From positions 5,194,432-5,258,431 of the forward strand of contig NC_039514.1 in NCBI RefSeq assembly GCF_003672135.1: a stretch of DNA of 64,000 bases. The letters are read 5' to 3'. Numbering within the stretch: position 1 is the stretch's first letter; each line of letters begins with the position of its first letter. Below are positions 32,080 through 43,471 of the stretch, one piece after another. This DNA comes from Ooceraea biroi (Eukaryota > Arthropoda > Insecta > Hymenoptera > Formicidae). Position numbers and translations under genes: made by a program. The notes under the pieces are model-generated. The model was not told the origin of the DNA and did not search any database. It saw nothing but the letters and a program-made list of their open reading frames with translations.

Positions 32080-34119
32080 TTAATCATTTGATTGTTGCAG
32101 TCTGATCCAGGGTTTGATCTTACCCGAGGACAAGATCGTATCGAGAGGTTTTGGCGTATGATTAAAACCAGGAATATCGCGCACGACGTATCGATTGTTA
32201 CCAAGACATTTCGTTATCTGGTAAGGTCCTCTGTATTTTGGTTTTAATTTGCTACTTTCTCCTATCTTGCTTCGCATATCGCGTATCAATACGTAATCGC
32301 CTACATTGTATTGCGAAGGTTTCTTTCTATTCTCATCGTGATACTTTTTATTGTAATTCCTGATTAACTCCGTCGCTTGATTCGCCGCGTCTCGACTTAT
32401 CTTTCTCTCCTTTTCTAGATTTGAATCTACGTTGACCAACATTCTTGTGAATTGCGCAAAGGAATGATCCTCGTGGTTTCGTTGCTCGAAACCTAACAAC
32501 AACTTAGCCGGACTTGATTTAATACTCGAATGGTAAGTGTTGTTCACTATGTATTGCATTTCCCCCAGTCGATCCTTCCAACCATCTGGGGTATCGATTA
32601 ATTTGGTCAACGCCGATTTCAAGTATCTGTTAATTCTTTCGGCTATACCGTTTGCCCAAAGTGATGCTACTGCTATTAATCTGTGTTTAACGAGAAATTT
32701 CAATACAAAATCTTTAAATTCCTTTGACGTGAAGGCCGTACCTCTATCCGAAACTATCTCCTTCGGCCTTCCGAATGTGTTAAACAATTTATCCAAACAA
32801 CAAATCACTTCTGTTGTTCCCGTCGATTTCGTGGGGGATAACCAAGTGAACCGTGTAAAAGCGTCAATAATTACTAATATGTGCTTGTAATTATCAGCTG
32901 ATCCCTGCAAAGGACCAAAATGGTCTATGTGCAGTATTTTAAGAGGTTCTTTGGGCAAAGGGTAGAGCTGAGTTTCGCCTTCTGTCCCCTGAGTTGATGT
33001 ATTCACCATGAGACAGGTTAGACAATTTTCTATATATTCATACACTTTCTTCCTCATGGTCGGAAACCAGAAACTTCGTCTAATTCCCGCTAACGTTTTT
33101 TCTGCTCCCGCATGAGCCATATTGTCATGGTGCGCTCTTAACAAACTCGCGATCATAGAATCGGGCACCACAAATTTAAGTTGCTCGTTTTCTTTCCGAT
33201 ACACCAAACCATCTACCAGCGCGAAGTTACTATTGTCACAAACTTCTAATTCTTCGCTCAATTTTATAATTTTAGGGTCTGCTAACTGTCGGAATTCTAG
33301 TTCCCTTTCGAGTGGCAATTCGTTCACGTAAGCCGTGCTACGACTGAGCGCGTCGACGTGTAACATTCTGTCCGCTGGTCGGTGAGTAATATTGAAATTA
33401 TAATTCTGTAACGCCAAGGTCCATCGTGCTATTCGCGGGTTTAAATTTGCTTTATTCACGGCGTATACTATCGCGCTACAATCCGTTACGATAGTGAAAT
33501 GTATACCATACAAATATATGTGGAATCTTTCCACCGACCGCACGATTGCCAACATTTCTAACTCATAGCTATGGTATTTGGTTTCAGCCATATTCGTCGC
33601 CTGGCTAAAGTATGCCACCGGCGCCCATAGATTATCCTGTCGCTTTTGCAGCAGGACTGCACCAAATCCTGAGCAGCACGCATCGGTGTGCAATTGAGTT
33701 TCCGCGGCTGGATCATATAGGCTCAACAACGGCGAAGAAGTAAGTTCCTTTTTAAGTAACTCAAAAGATTTCATGCTTTCGTTACTCAAATTAAAATCTA
33801 CATCCTTCTTAAGTAAATTTTGTAACGGTTTCGCTTTTGCCGCGTAATCTTTAATAAATCTTCTAAAGTAATTAGTGAATCCGAGGAAACGACGTAATTG
33901 TAATTTATCACGCGGAGGTTTATAGTTTTCTACCGCTTCTGTGTGCCTTTTGCTCAACGTTATCCCGTCGGCTGAAACCAAATATCCTAGAAACTCTATT
34001 TTTCTTTTCAAGAAGTTACATTTCTTATAATTCAACTCGAAACCATATCTTTTTAAAATTATCATGACCTCTTTCAAAATTCCCAAATTCTGTTCTATTG
34101 TTTCCGTCGCAATGAACAC
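32080..34119 (-). CDS. Gypsy-2 RT end, RNase H and integrase
   Basis: The 679-codon minus-strand frame holds the end of reverse transcriptase, RNase H (Thr-Asp-Ala-Cys start near residue 150) and integrase: His-His zinc region near 330, Cys-Leu-Thr-Cys, then Asp in His-Ile-Asp-His, Asp in Ser-Asp-Arg-Gly and Glu in Ala-Glu-Arg. A chromodomain is not seen at the C-terminus. Confidence 0.93.
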   Translation of the reverse strand: MFIATETIEQNLGILKEVMIILKRYGFELNYKKCNFLKRKIEFLGYLVSADGITLSKRHTEAVENYKPPRDKLQLRRFLGFTNYFRRFIKDYAAKAKPLQNLLKKDVDFNLSNESMKSFELLKKELTSSPLLSLYDPAAETQLHTDACCSGFGAVLLQKRQDNLWAPVAYFSQATNMAETKYHSYELEMLAIVRSVERFHIYLYGIHFTIVTDCSAIVYAVNKANLNPRIARWTLALQNYNFNITHRPADRMLHVDALSRSTAYVNELPLERELEFRQLADPKIIKLSEELEVCDNSNFALVDGLVYRKENEQLKFVVPDSMIASLLRAHHDNMAHAGAEKTLAGIRRSFWFPTMRKKVYEYIENCLTCLMVNTSTQGTEGETQLYPLPKEPLKILHIDHFGPLQGSADNYKHILVIIDAFTRFTWLSPTKSTGTTEVICCLDKLFNTFGRPKEIVSDRGTAFTSKEFKDFVLKFLVKHRLIAVASLWANGIAERINRYLKSALTKLIDTPDGWKDRLGEMQYIVNNTYHSSIKSSPAKLLLGFEQRNHEDHSFAQFTRMLVNVDSNLEKERKISRDAANQATELIRNYNKKYHDENRKKPSQYNVGDYVLIRDMRSKIGESSKLKPKYRGPYQITKCLGNNRYVVRDIPGFNHTPKPLDTILSSGKIKPWIRLQQSND

Positions 34120-34154
34120 ATCGTCTATATATAGCAGAATCTTCCCTTCCCGAA

Positions 34155-36443
34155 TTAATTTTTCGAGAATTTGTAGTATCGTTTTTGGAATTCTGCGGGG
34201 GCCTCGCAGTATCCAAACGGTAGATACGTGTACTCGTATTGTCCGTCTGGAGTCGCGAACGCAAAGTATTGTGTGGAACTCACGTGTACTTTTATCTGAT
34301 GGAAACTGTCCTTTAGGTCTATTAATGTGAAGACCTTTTTATTACTTAACTGAGCAAGACATTCTTCCATTACCGGGAATGGATATTTTTGTTTCAAAAC
34401 TCTGAGGTTCAAAGGTCGCAAATCGATGCATAACCGCGTCTTTCCGTTTCTTTTCTTAACTAGTACGACTCTCGCGCAATATGACGATACACTAGGTTGA
34501 ACTATACCACGTTTCAACAGATCATCTATAATTTCGCGTATTTCTACTCTTTCAGCTTGCGCGAAGCGTCTTGGGGCATACGCGTACACAGAAGAGTCCT
34601 TCAAACGGACTTGAACCGTATAGTTATCATTTACAGGCGAATATTGATTTCTATCTATTTCGAAAACTGTTTCTATCAGCTTATCCTTCACCTTGTGATC
34701 GAAATCAATAACACTATTTTCAATTATTTGTTCAAGCGAGCTCTCGCTTTCCTCATCATCAACACATAGAGGTAAGAACGAAAATAGATTGACGGTATTA
34801 TCGTCTCGAGCTGAAGGCTCATAAACTAAAGTAAGTTTTTCTTCCGTTATAAACTCGCGGCCCAGAATAATATCCCCTTGGAATGAATTATCTTTCAAAA
34901 CATAAAGATCTACCCCGAATTTCGTATCGGGTAACTGCCGTAGCGAGATTTCCACGCGAACGATACCATCTATTTCTAAAATTTGATCACTTAGATTTCT
35001 AAGATTTCTATTCGACGGTTTCAAAAGTACATTCTTGTTTCTAACATATTGATTATAAACGCTTAATTTTACGAATGAGACCGGACTACCCGTATCTATC
35101 AGTGCAGTTAACTCACAGTTTTCTCCCATCATCTTACAGACTTGGACAACGGGATCGCTAAGAACCAACCGAGGAAGCTCTGTCTGCACCATCGCCACCG
35201 TCTCCTTCGGCTCCTCGTCCACGCTCGCCGCTACTTGGACTGCTGCCGCTGGTGGTTTGGTTGCTGGCCTTTGGTCCTTCTTCTTCAGCGAAGGGCACTC
35301 GTACCTCCTATGCCCTTTCTGCTTACAATAAAAACATTGCGTTTCAGCGCTGCATTCTCGTGGACTGTGTCCTTTCTTCCCGCAATTGTGGCACTGGATC
35401 TCCTTACTCCTCGCAGCCGAGTGCTGCGCAGACGAACCTGCTGCCGCCGGCTTCCTTTCTTGTTCCGCCACGCTCTGCGTGATGCTCCTCATCCTTGCCA
35501 GGAACCCTTCGATTGTCTCTTCCCCTAACGATAATGCCGTTGCTCGCAAAGAGCTCTGCTGTATTCCGCTCACCAACAGATGTACCTTGTCGACCTCTTT
35601 TAAGTCGACCCGATGCATCAGTCCGAGTTTATCGATGGCATAATCGTCAAAAGATTCCTTTCCGGATAGCCATTTCCGTGCTTCTACCTTTTGCATTACC
35701 TTGTAGAAGGGCATCTTCCGATCAAATATTTTGGTCAGCTCTGCTCGTAATCCTTGCCAGGATTCTATCACGATTCCGCCCTGCACGTCGTACCATCGGC
35801 GTGCCGACTTCGTGAGACGGCTAGAAGCCGCTAGTAAAATTACTCCGTCGGAAGCCTGATGTACTTCCGCAACCTTATCGACGCGTCTCACCCATGCGGA
35901 CACATTATCTTCTTCCGCTCCCGCAAATTCTGGAATTTGCGAAGCGATTGCCTGGATTGCTGGGCCAGATGACCATCCTTCCGCCGTCCTCCGGCTTACC
36001 ACGCCTGAAGGAGTTGACCTCGATGGAGATTCCCTGGGGACCTGCTGCATTGCACGCACCTCCTCAATTCGGCGCGTTTCTCCTTTTTCTGCAGACAGCG
36101 TCTGCAACAGTTGTGTTACCTGTTGTTGCTGCTGCATCAAGCCATTCAACGCCGCCATCATTTGCGTTAACATCAGAGTAGAATCCGGCGGCCGAGAAAC
36201 TTCAACCGCAGCTCCGTCGCTTCTCGTTCCAACCGCCTCGCCACTTGGCCCGGCCACTGGCTCCGTCCGCTCCGATGTTCTTCCGTTCCTCTCGAGATGC
36301 GTCATAATTGCATCGATCAAGCTGTTCCTTGATCCTTGATTCGGCAGACCGTAACGAGCAGCCTCGTCTTTCAGCTCTTTCAGCGTAAGCTGCTCCAAGT
36401 TACTCCGCTCCATATTTACGCGGCCACGTTTCACCACTACCAT
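34155..36443 (-). pseudogene. Gypsy-2 Gag-protease-RT (frameshifted into 34119)
   Basis: The frame starts at ATG 36443. Residues about 15-50 look like a SAP domain, as in Gypsy-1. A Gln-rich coiled segment, a capsid-like region, two CCHC knuckles, a protease (Asp-Thr-Gly-Ser-Pro) and the RT fingers follow. The frame breaks near 34180 at a short A-run, a likely one-base loss; the Tyr-Ile-Asp-Asp motif lies just beyond in the next frame. Confidence 0.9.
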
Positions 36444-36537
36444 TAGCGACGATCACACGTATTCCTTAAACCGCGTAACTCCGAAATCCTTCGTTTCTTC
36501 TCCGACGCGAACCGTGAATTTATCCCACTTCTGACGA

Positions 36538-36877
36538 TGTAAGTTTATTAGTTTATCAGGATGTCTGTTTTTCCGATGGGCGCGCGTGGAAAGGTAAGTG
36601 CTAAGGAGCGAAGGATGGCAAATTGAATACTGTGTGTTACAAAGAATAGTCACTGGTACTTTATTCTACTACTGTTCCAAGACTCCCGTACAATAGCTCG
36701 ATCCGACCAATCTATCGCACTTCACGAGGAGAGTGTCGGTCCCTCGGATCGCACGTCGTCACGCCGGGTTGTTACCTTGGCCCTAATTAACATTCTTTCC
36801 GCTATCGGTTATTGGCACCGGTTATCAGGCCGCTCAGTTAGCGCCATCTCTTAGCTTTGATACTTATGAATCTTACA
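36538..36877 (-). repeat. 5' LTR of Gypsy-2
   Basis: 340 bp, paired with 25781-26120. The text inside it on the minus strand (TCGTCAGAAGTGGGAT) is in the primer-site position but lacks the usual leading TGG, so I do not assign a tRNA. Confidence 0.93.
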
Positions 36878-37110
36878 ATATATATATATGTACAATTATA
36901 TGTTAGATATCTTTTATATACATTTCGATTTTGAGTGATGTCTGCCTTTTACAGACAAGATATCTTTGGTGGTGTGGAAGTCCACTGCACACATAATAAT
37001 AATATTCTTATATCATATCATATTATTAGATATCATATTAGAAAATTGGTCGTGTATATAAGTAATCCAATATAAAAATATATATTGACAATATAATACG
37101 TATTATATTA

Positions 37111-37730
37111 TTTGTTACTTTATTTTCTTATTTTATAGTATATTATTTGTCTTATCTCAATTGCCGTATATGACTTTTCGTACGGGCCTGCCCGGCAACC
37201 GCGATCTACTGCCCGAAGATAGCCGAAGCGTTGAGCGCACACGTACGCGGTTTTCGCTTATGTGCGTCGCCCCCTCCACTACGGTGAGCCGCGTCGCCGT
37301 GGAGCCGTCGTGGAGGCATCGATAGTTTTGTGTTTTACGAAGCGCACGAGGCAAGCGTCGCATCGACCGCCACGATCAGTCGTATTTCATCTGGCTTCAG
37401 CGTAACAGCTAATTTACTAAGAGAAAAACGATATTTATAGTTGGCGTTTTGAGATATCAACGAGCACTTATACTTATCTTTTGATTTTGATTTTTCCTTA
37501 CAGAATATTCGTTTCCTTCAGAATTTTCTTCACTGATTTTCCTTACTGGTTTTTCATATAATACTTCCTTACTGGTTTCCTGATTCTTCTTACTGCTATT
37601 TTCTGCTATCTATTTTTCGGACATTAAAATAGCAACGTTCAATAAACGCTTACTGATTGCTATTGGCATTCGCCGTTTGTCATTTTGTGTGATCATTTCC
37701 TTTTCATTTTTTTTTTTTGAAGTTTTCAAT
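37111..37730 (+). other. 5' region of the transposase gene, no ORF supported
   Basis: Between the MITE and the transposase start lie a GC-rich patch (37180-37390) and an AT-rich stretch. It probably carries the promoter. No recognised motif beyond AT-rich words. Confidence 0.45.
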
Positions 37731-40700
37731 ATGTATGACGAAGGAAAATTGCGAGATGTTCTAACGAACGAAGAATACAAAACTGTAGATAATGAAGGGA
37801 AAGTTTTACCGCCATCTCATCCTGTCTACGCTTTAATATCTAAAATCCTTGCAACTAATGACTCGTATATTACTCCGAAACATATTTATACGATTTTAAA
37901 AAACGATAGAAGGGGTATATTCAGCGCTGTATTAAAAGCGTTTTCTATTAAGAACGATAATATTAACGATACCAAAGATTCTTCGTATAATACAACAATA
38001 TTAAATGACACTAATTCCTCCGATACTAAAAAGAAATTTAAATTGATAATTTCCGAAGAGAAATGTCTAACGTATCACGAGTGAGCGGACAGCTCGCGAG
38101 TGTCCAAGGGTCGGCGAACCGTGGCGACAGGGAGGTAGTTGATTGATAAGTCCGGAGGTGTGGATATAACAGAATACTATCCTTTATTGCATACACTTAC
38201 TTACGTCGACGCGGTCTTAACGCTACGGGGTCGAAGGTTGTTGCGGGGTCGCGGAATGCGGAGTCGCGGAATCGGCGGGTAATTCGGATACAACGTGGAG
38301 TCGCGGAATGCGAAGGTGCGGAATCGGCGTATATGCGGACTCGCGGAATCGGCGGGTAATTCGGATACACCGCGGAGTCGCGGAATACGGAGGTGCGGAA
38401 TCGGCGTAGAATGCGGAGTCGCGGCTAGGCGGTCGGGTGGCTGCTCAACATGCAGGCTTAGGCGGAGTGCTGCTCAACATTCAGACTTAGCGGGGGGCGG
38501 GCTGCTCAACCTGCAGACTTAGGCGGAGTCGCTGCTCAACATGCAGGTTCGGACGGAGTGCTGCTCAACACGCAGGCTTAGGAATGCTGCTCAGCGTGCA
38601 GACTTAGGCGGAGTGGCTGCTCAACGTGCAGACTTAGGCAGATCGGCTGCTCAACGTGCAGGCTTAGGAAGGCCAGAGTTGGAGAGCTCTGGCCGAGGAA
38701 TGGTGCCCGTGGTCTCGCGGCTCGCGCTTATATATCCCCGGACCCGTGGTCCGGGGGTCGCGGTGCTCGGTGGGGCAGTGGCGCTCGGTGGGGCCTTGTG
38801 TATGGCGGTTCGCGGGCCCGCAGGCGTCGCGAGCGTTAGCTGCCGTGTACGACGGTCGTGGCGTAGCGATAGCTGCGTCACAAATGGATTGAGATAAAGC
38901 CTATTCATCAGGAATATGGACATAAGGGACGACGGTATATGATATTGCAACCAGGAAAATGGACGCACATTTTTGCAGAAAAAATATGGCAACAAGTAAA
39001 GTTACCATGCGCATTTACCTTTAAACGTGCCAAAGTATTTATCAATAACGATGCTAAATGTTATGCAAAATTTAAAGGTAAATGTAAAGAGTGTGATGCG
39101 CAACTTACTGGAATTTTATTCAGCAAGCCTGCAAAAGCCAGCGATGTGATTTTTAATTGTATGTTGACTGGCTTTTCAGACGAAATTATCCACAAGAAAA
39201 AAAGACAATTGAAATTTACGCTGCGTAAGAAAATTGCCTCTGAATTAGTGGATGCAAATAAAGATGCTAACGTATGGCGTAATGAAGAGGCCAGTAGATT
39301 AATAGAATTTGGTGATAATGTTCCGCCTATTTTATATGACGCAACAATTTTGCGTAAAGCAAAACAAACTGAATTGGATAGACGTTTGCAATTGCAAAGC
39401 ACCGATCCAATTAAAAACATCCAAAACGCAAAATATACCACATTCTGCGGAAGTATCCATAATATAGGAATAGACCCATTCTATTGCATGTATTGGAGTT
39501 TAGAACAACAACTTACATACAAAAGGGCGCAAAAGCAAGACATAAATTATTTTTTAACTATAGATGCTACTGGTGGGATAGGAAAGAAAATAAGCCTTCC
39601 CAATGGCCAAACATCAGCCCATTTATTTTTATACCAATGCGTATGCATTTTGAACTTTGGCAACTTTCCTGCCTTTCAGATGATATCTGCAAAGCAAGAT
39701 GCATCGATAATAAATTATTTCTTTTCCGAGATTATTAGAGGTGGTGCTCCAATACCACGAATGGTAATAACCGATTTTGGGAAGGCGATTTTGATTGCAG
39801 TTGCGCGTGCATTTTCAGGTTGCATTAATCTAAATCATTATATGCAGATTTGCTATAATATTATTATTCGTGATAGTACCGAGACCATTCCCTTATGTTT
39901 TATAAGGCTAGATGTTAACCACTTTATAGCTATGATCGCCAGGTGGGAATGCCTAAAAGGCAAAGCAAGCTCAATCAAACAATTTTTTCTAAGGTGCCTA
40001 GGAAGAGTCTATCAAATGAATAATTTTAATGAAATATATGATTTTATAAAATCAATATTAGTCGTAGCGCTAAGTGAAGAAATAGGCTCAGATGAGAATG
40101 ATATTTTGTTGCAATCCCAAGTCCACCTTGCGAAACTAAATAATGCTATTAAAGGCACAATGATTGAACAAGATGAACAAGACAATGACGAACAAGAAGA
40201 AGAAAACAATGATGATTATGATGAGAAAATTGCAGGAGATTAGAAAATTTGGGCTGAAAACGTATTTATGCAAGCCCAAGAGATTGCCAACAATTTAAAT
40301 AATGGCAATATTGTGAATGCATATTACAATGTAGAAGCCGCTAAAAAAATAAAAAATCTCATGCATTATTTACCCCTCTGGACGGGCATAATGATACCGT
40401 ATTTTAAATGTGACTCGAAAATTGCAACGTCATCCTTTGTTGAAGCCGAATTCAGTCAGTTAAAGACTAGAGTTTTTAAAAACGAATTACCCATACGAAT
40501 TGATAAATTTATTTTACGTCACCTAAAATATCTTGACGGTAGGCTTCGATTAACAGTCAGTGCTTCAAATGCAGAAATAATTGAAAATAAAAATATTTCA
40601 AGTTCGCAAGAATCTGCAAAATGTTCAAAAGATTCGCAAGATGATGTACAATTTTCGTTAAATGAGATAGAAAATTGACGCTGTAAAATAAAAAAGGAGA

Positions 40701-41215
40701 CATCAGCAAACAATCACGAATTGCAGAAACCACGAATAAATTATTTGACTCCATGCGCAGATTGGGATTTTGTGGATAAAGCTGTAGGTATTCCACTTTT
40801 GAGGAATGGTAGTTTGTGCAATGCGACTGTAGTTAATAGCGTACAAATTGTTGTACGTGAAACTTGTGCATTTGATTCCATTTTTCAAATAACAGCAAGT
40901 GGGATGGGTATGCACAATAATTACAAAAACACAATGGAAACGTTACATAAAACAAATCTATTTATAAAACTTATTATTGAGGTATTAAAGCGTGGCAAAA
41001 TCACCGCAAGTGATTATTGTGCAAGAGCCACAATTTTATGTGACATACCCATATTTTCGAAAACATCATATACTCGCAGCATTTCATCCTTAAACACGAA
41101 TTTCAATGTAGCACACCTCGCAGAACATCTTTTCAAAAATATGCCTACTTGCACAACTGCATATGTAATTTTTTTTAACTCCGGAGTTCTGTTGAGAGTT
41201 CTGGTAGCCCCCTGA
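37731..41215 (+). pseudogene. DDE transposase of the 17.3-kb transposon
   Basis: One frame runs from ATG 37731, is broken by an 816-bp insert at 38066, and continues to about 41170 with in-frame stops at 40241 and 40676. Candidate catalytic residues are Asp 39563 (Thr-Ile-Asp-Ala-Thr-Gly), Asp 39773 (Ile-Thr-Asp-Phe-Gly) and Glu near 40442-40450 (Val-Glu-Ala-Glu-Phe), a MULE-like spacing. Cys pairs near 39050-39100 could bind zinc. The C-terminal part carries Glu-Thr-Cys-Ala-Phe-Asp-Ser, resembling a cysteine-peptidase box. I know similar proteins from hymenopteran genomes but not the superfamily name. Confidence 0.75.
38066..38881. mobile_element. 816-bp insertion with internal tandem repeats
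   Basis: AAATG is duplicated at 38061-38065 and 38882-38886, and removing the insert restores the transposase frame. Inside, GTCGCGGAATCGGCG-type units repeat at 38270-38430 and GCTGCTCAAC-(A/G)TGCAG units of about 35 bp repeat at 38448-38670. It may be a solo LTR or a non-autonomous element; TG and CA lie within a base or two of the ends. Confidence 0.8.
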
Positions 41216-41749
41216 AGAGTTCTAACGATTATCCATAATACTTGATGCGCTCAAGTCGAAAACTAAAAAGTTCTGGCGACTTGAAGATTCAAAGTTCGAA
41301 AATTTCTAAGTCCCTCAGGTCGAAAATGTTTTTAATAATTCCGCAGTTCTGTTGAGAGTTCTGGTAGCCCCCCGAAGAGTTCTACCGATTATCCTTAAGA
41401 ACCAATGCTCTGAAATCGAAAACAAAAAGTTCTGACACTGAAAATTCTGGGTCCAAAAGTGTTTTTTGGAAATCCGGAGTTCTATTGAGAGTTCTGAGGG
41501 CCCCCCAAAGAGTTCTACAAATTATTCTTAAGGTTCAAAGCGCTAAAATTAAAAACAAAAAAGTTATAGCCGTTTGAATTTTCAGTTTCGTGAAGTTAGC
41601 CTCCCCGGTGTTTCAAATGGTGTTTTCGTTACTTTAAATGGCAGAACTCTTTCTAAAAAGGACTGAGAACTCTAGAACTTTTCGGGGGGCAATCAGAACT
41701 GTGCTTATTTTTTTCAAATTTTGAAGAAGGGGGGCCAACTTCACAGAGG
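41172..41749 (-). repeat. Right terminal inverted repeat of the 17.3-kb transposon
   Basis: 578 bp, inverse of 24450-25024, with the same internal GAACTCT subrepeats. The transposase frame runs into its inner edge. Confidence 0.9.
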
Positions 41750-43074
41750 TAAAAAATATATTTGCGATCGGTAAGTACGTTGTATTATAATAAATACGCT
41801 GTCTTTTGACCAGAAGTAATAGATCTCTTCATTCATGCAGGTGTCTGCACTACTTCTCCTCCAACGGGAGATTGAAGGCCCACTCCGTAGACTGCACAAA
41901 ACTAAACGATTGTGCCATCGTTTTACCGAACGAGGACGACAAGTGGCTGCGTTTCGGCAACCACAGCGGGAAGGAGCGGATGCGGTTCGTCGTATACGCC
42001 GACTTGGAGTGTGCATTGGAGAAGAGAGGAGTGGAAAAATCCGGCACATACCCATATCACCATCACAAGGCATATAGTGCTGCGTACTACGTGCGGTGTT
42101 CATACGACAACTCATTATCCGCGTATCGATATCGTCGCGGCACCGACTGTATATCGTGGTTTGTTAAAGAACTGAAAGCTCTAGCATTTCGCGTAAAAGC
42201 ACTTCTAACCGCTAATGTGCCTATGGAAAATCTAACGAGAGAACAGGAAGTAGCATACCATAGCGCGACGCACTGTTATATCTGCGAAGAGCCATTCGCG
42301 CAAGACGAGACGCGAGTACGCGATCATTGCCATCTGACCGGTCAGTACAGAGATCCTGCGCATTCAAATTGTAATCTAAATTATAAAGAGTCCTATACTA
42401 TTCCTATAGTATTTCACAATTTATCCGGCTACGATTCACATTTTATAATCAAAGAATTGGCTAGTAATTTCAAGGGCACAATTGAACTACTACCTATTAC
42501 AAAAGAAAAGTACATTTCGTTTACCAAAAATGTTAACGAGGCAGATGCAGTATTTCGGAACCACGTAAAATTGCGCTTTATTGATTCGTTACGATTTCTG
42601 AGTAGTAGTCTGGATAAATTGGCATCGTTTCTCAGCAAAGACAAACTCAAAATTTTACGATCAGAATTCTCTAATTTATCAATTGAGGATTTCGACCTAT
42701 TGACACTAAAAGGCGTCTTCCCGTACGAGTACGTGGATTGCGTCGAAAAGTTACAAGATACCCGCTTATCACCGCGAGAATCATTCTACAGTTCCTTAAC
42801 GGGTGACGCGATATCCGAGAGCGATTACGTGCACGCCGAGAACATTTGGCAGCGGTTCGCCATTCAAACGTTAGGCGAATACAGTGACTTGTATTTGAAA
42901 ACCGACGTGGTATTATTGGCCGACATTTTTGAAAATTTTCGCGACAGTTGTATCACGAGTTATGGTCTCGATGCGGCATATTATTATACGCTACCGGGCT
43001 TCACGTGGGACGCGATGCTCAAGCATACGCGTATAAATTTCGAACTGCTCACCGATATCGATATGGTTATGTTC

Positions 43075-43471
43075 TGTTTAGAGACTAACTAGGAAAGAGG
43101 CGTTGTTTCCTCGGAAAAGCGATTGAATAGAGTTCACTGAATTATTGTAGATAAATTGATGTGATTTATTGTACTAGATTACTCGAGGTCCGCTACTCCG
43201 AATTGACTCGACTTTTCTTAGAGACGACGGAAATGATAGTGCCCGACAATACCGTCGGGGAGAGCGAAGATTCGCATGCTAGCGAGCAAAACCGTCGTGG
43301 ATTCCGCTTATTGGTTTGAACGGGCCAAGCGGGGACGAAACCGACAATACAGGCGTCAAAACAAGCTCGGCTTGCCATAAAGAGCGATAAATTAAGATCG
43401 ATCGATGTATTGATCTATACGAGACACATTAAAGTGCGATAGATTAATTGCCGATCGGATTGCCGGTAACA
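43075..43471. mobile_element. Solo LTR in polB, 397 bp
   Basis: The insert begins TGTTTAGAG and ends GGTAACA, with TGTTC duplicated at 43070-43074 and 43472-43476. Removal restores the polymerase frame in front of the conserved Glu-Arg-Gly block. TG...CA and a 5-bp duplication without coding sequence mean a solo LTR. The family is unknown and it is not like the two Gypsy LTRs. Just inside the right polB block, GGCATACGC is duplicated. Confidence 0.9.

Larger units (their letters stand above)
25781..36877 (-). mobile_element. Gypsy-2, Ty3/Gypsy retrotransposon with a nested Gypsy
   Basis: Direct 340-bp LTRs bound the element, with ATAT duplicated at 25777-25780 and 36878-36881. Transcription would run leftwards: LTR, gag-protease-RT (36443-34155), RNase H-integrase (34119-32080), 3' region, LTR. 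The 3' region is split by Gypsy-1 at 26357-31450. I count about six LTR differences by eye, so it is older than Gypsy-1. Confidence 0.93.
25553..37110. mobile_element. Hairpin MITE split by Gypsy-2
   Basis: The arms 25553-25703 and 36970-37110 are close inverted repeats, both containing GTGGACTTCCACACCACC or its near complement. Without the Gypsy insert the element is about 455 bp. Its inner part is shared with 12412-12530. The terminal duplication is unclear because the ends are AT repeats. Confidence 0.75.
24450..41749 (+). mobile_element. TIR DNA transposon, 17.3 kb with nested retroelements
   Basis: The element starts CCTCTGTGAAGTTGG, ends with the exact complement and is flanked by TA (24448-24449, 41750-41751). 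Deleting it joins the polymerase frame. The terminal repeats are about 575 bp. Without the nested elements it is about 5.4 kb and carries one long transposase gene at 37731-41215. TA duplication with long TIRs does not by itself fix the superfamily. Confidence 0.92.

Noticed and set aside
35142..36181. Plus-strand frames across Gypsy-2 gag
   Set aside because: Antisense shadows of the minus-strand gag gene.
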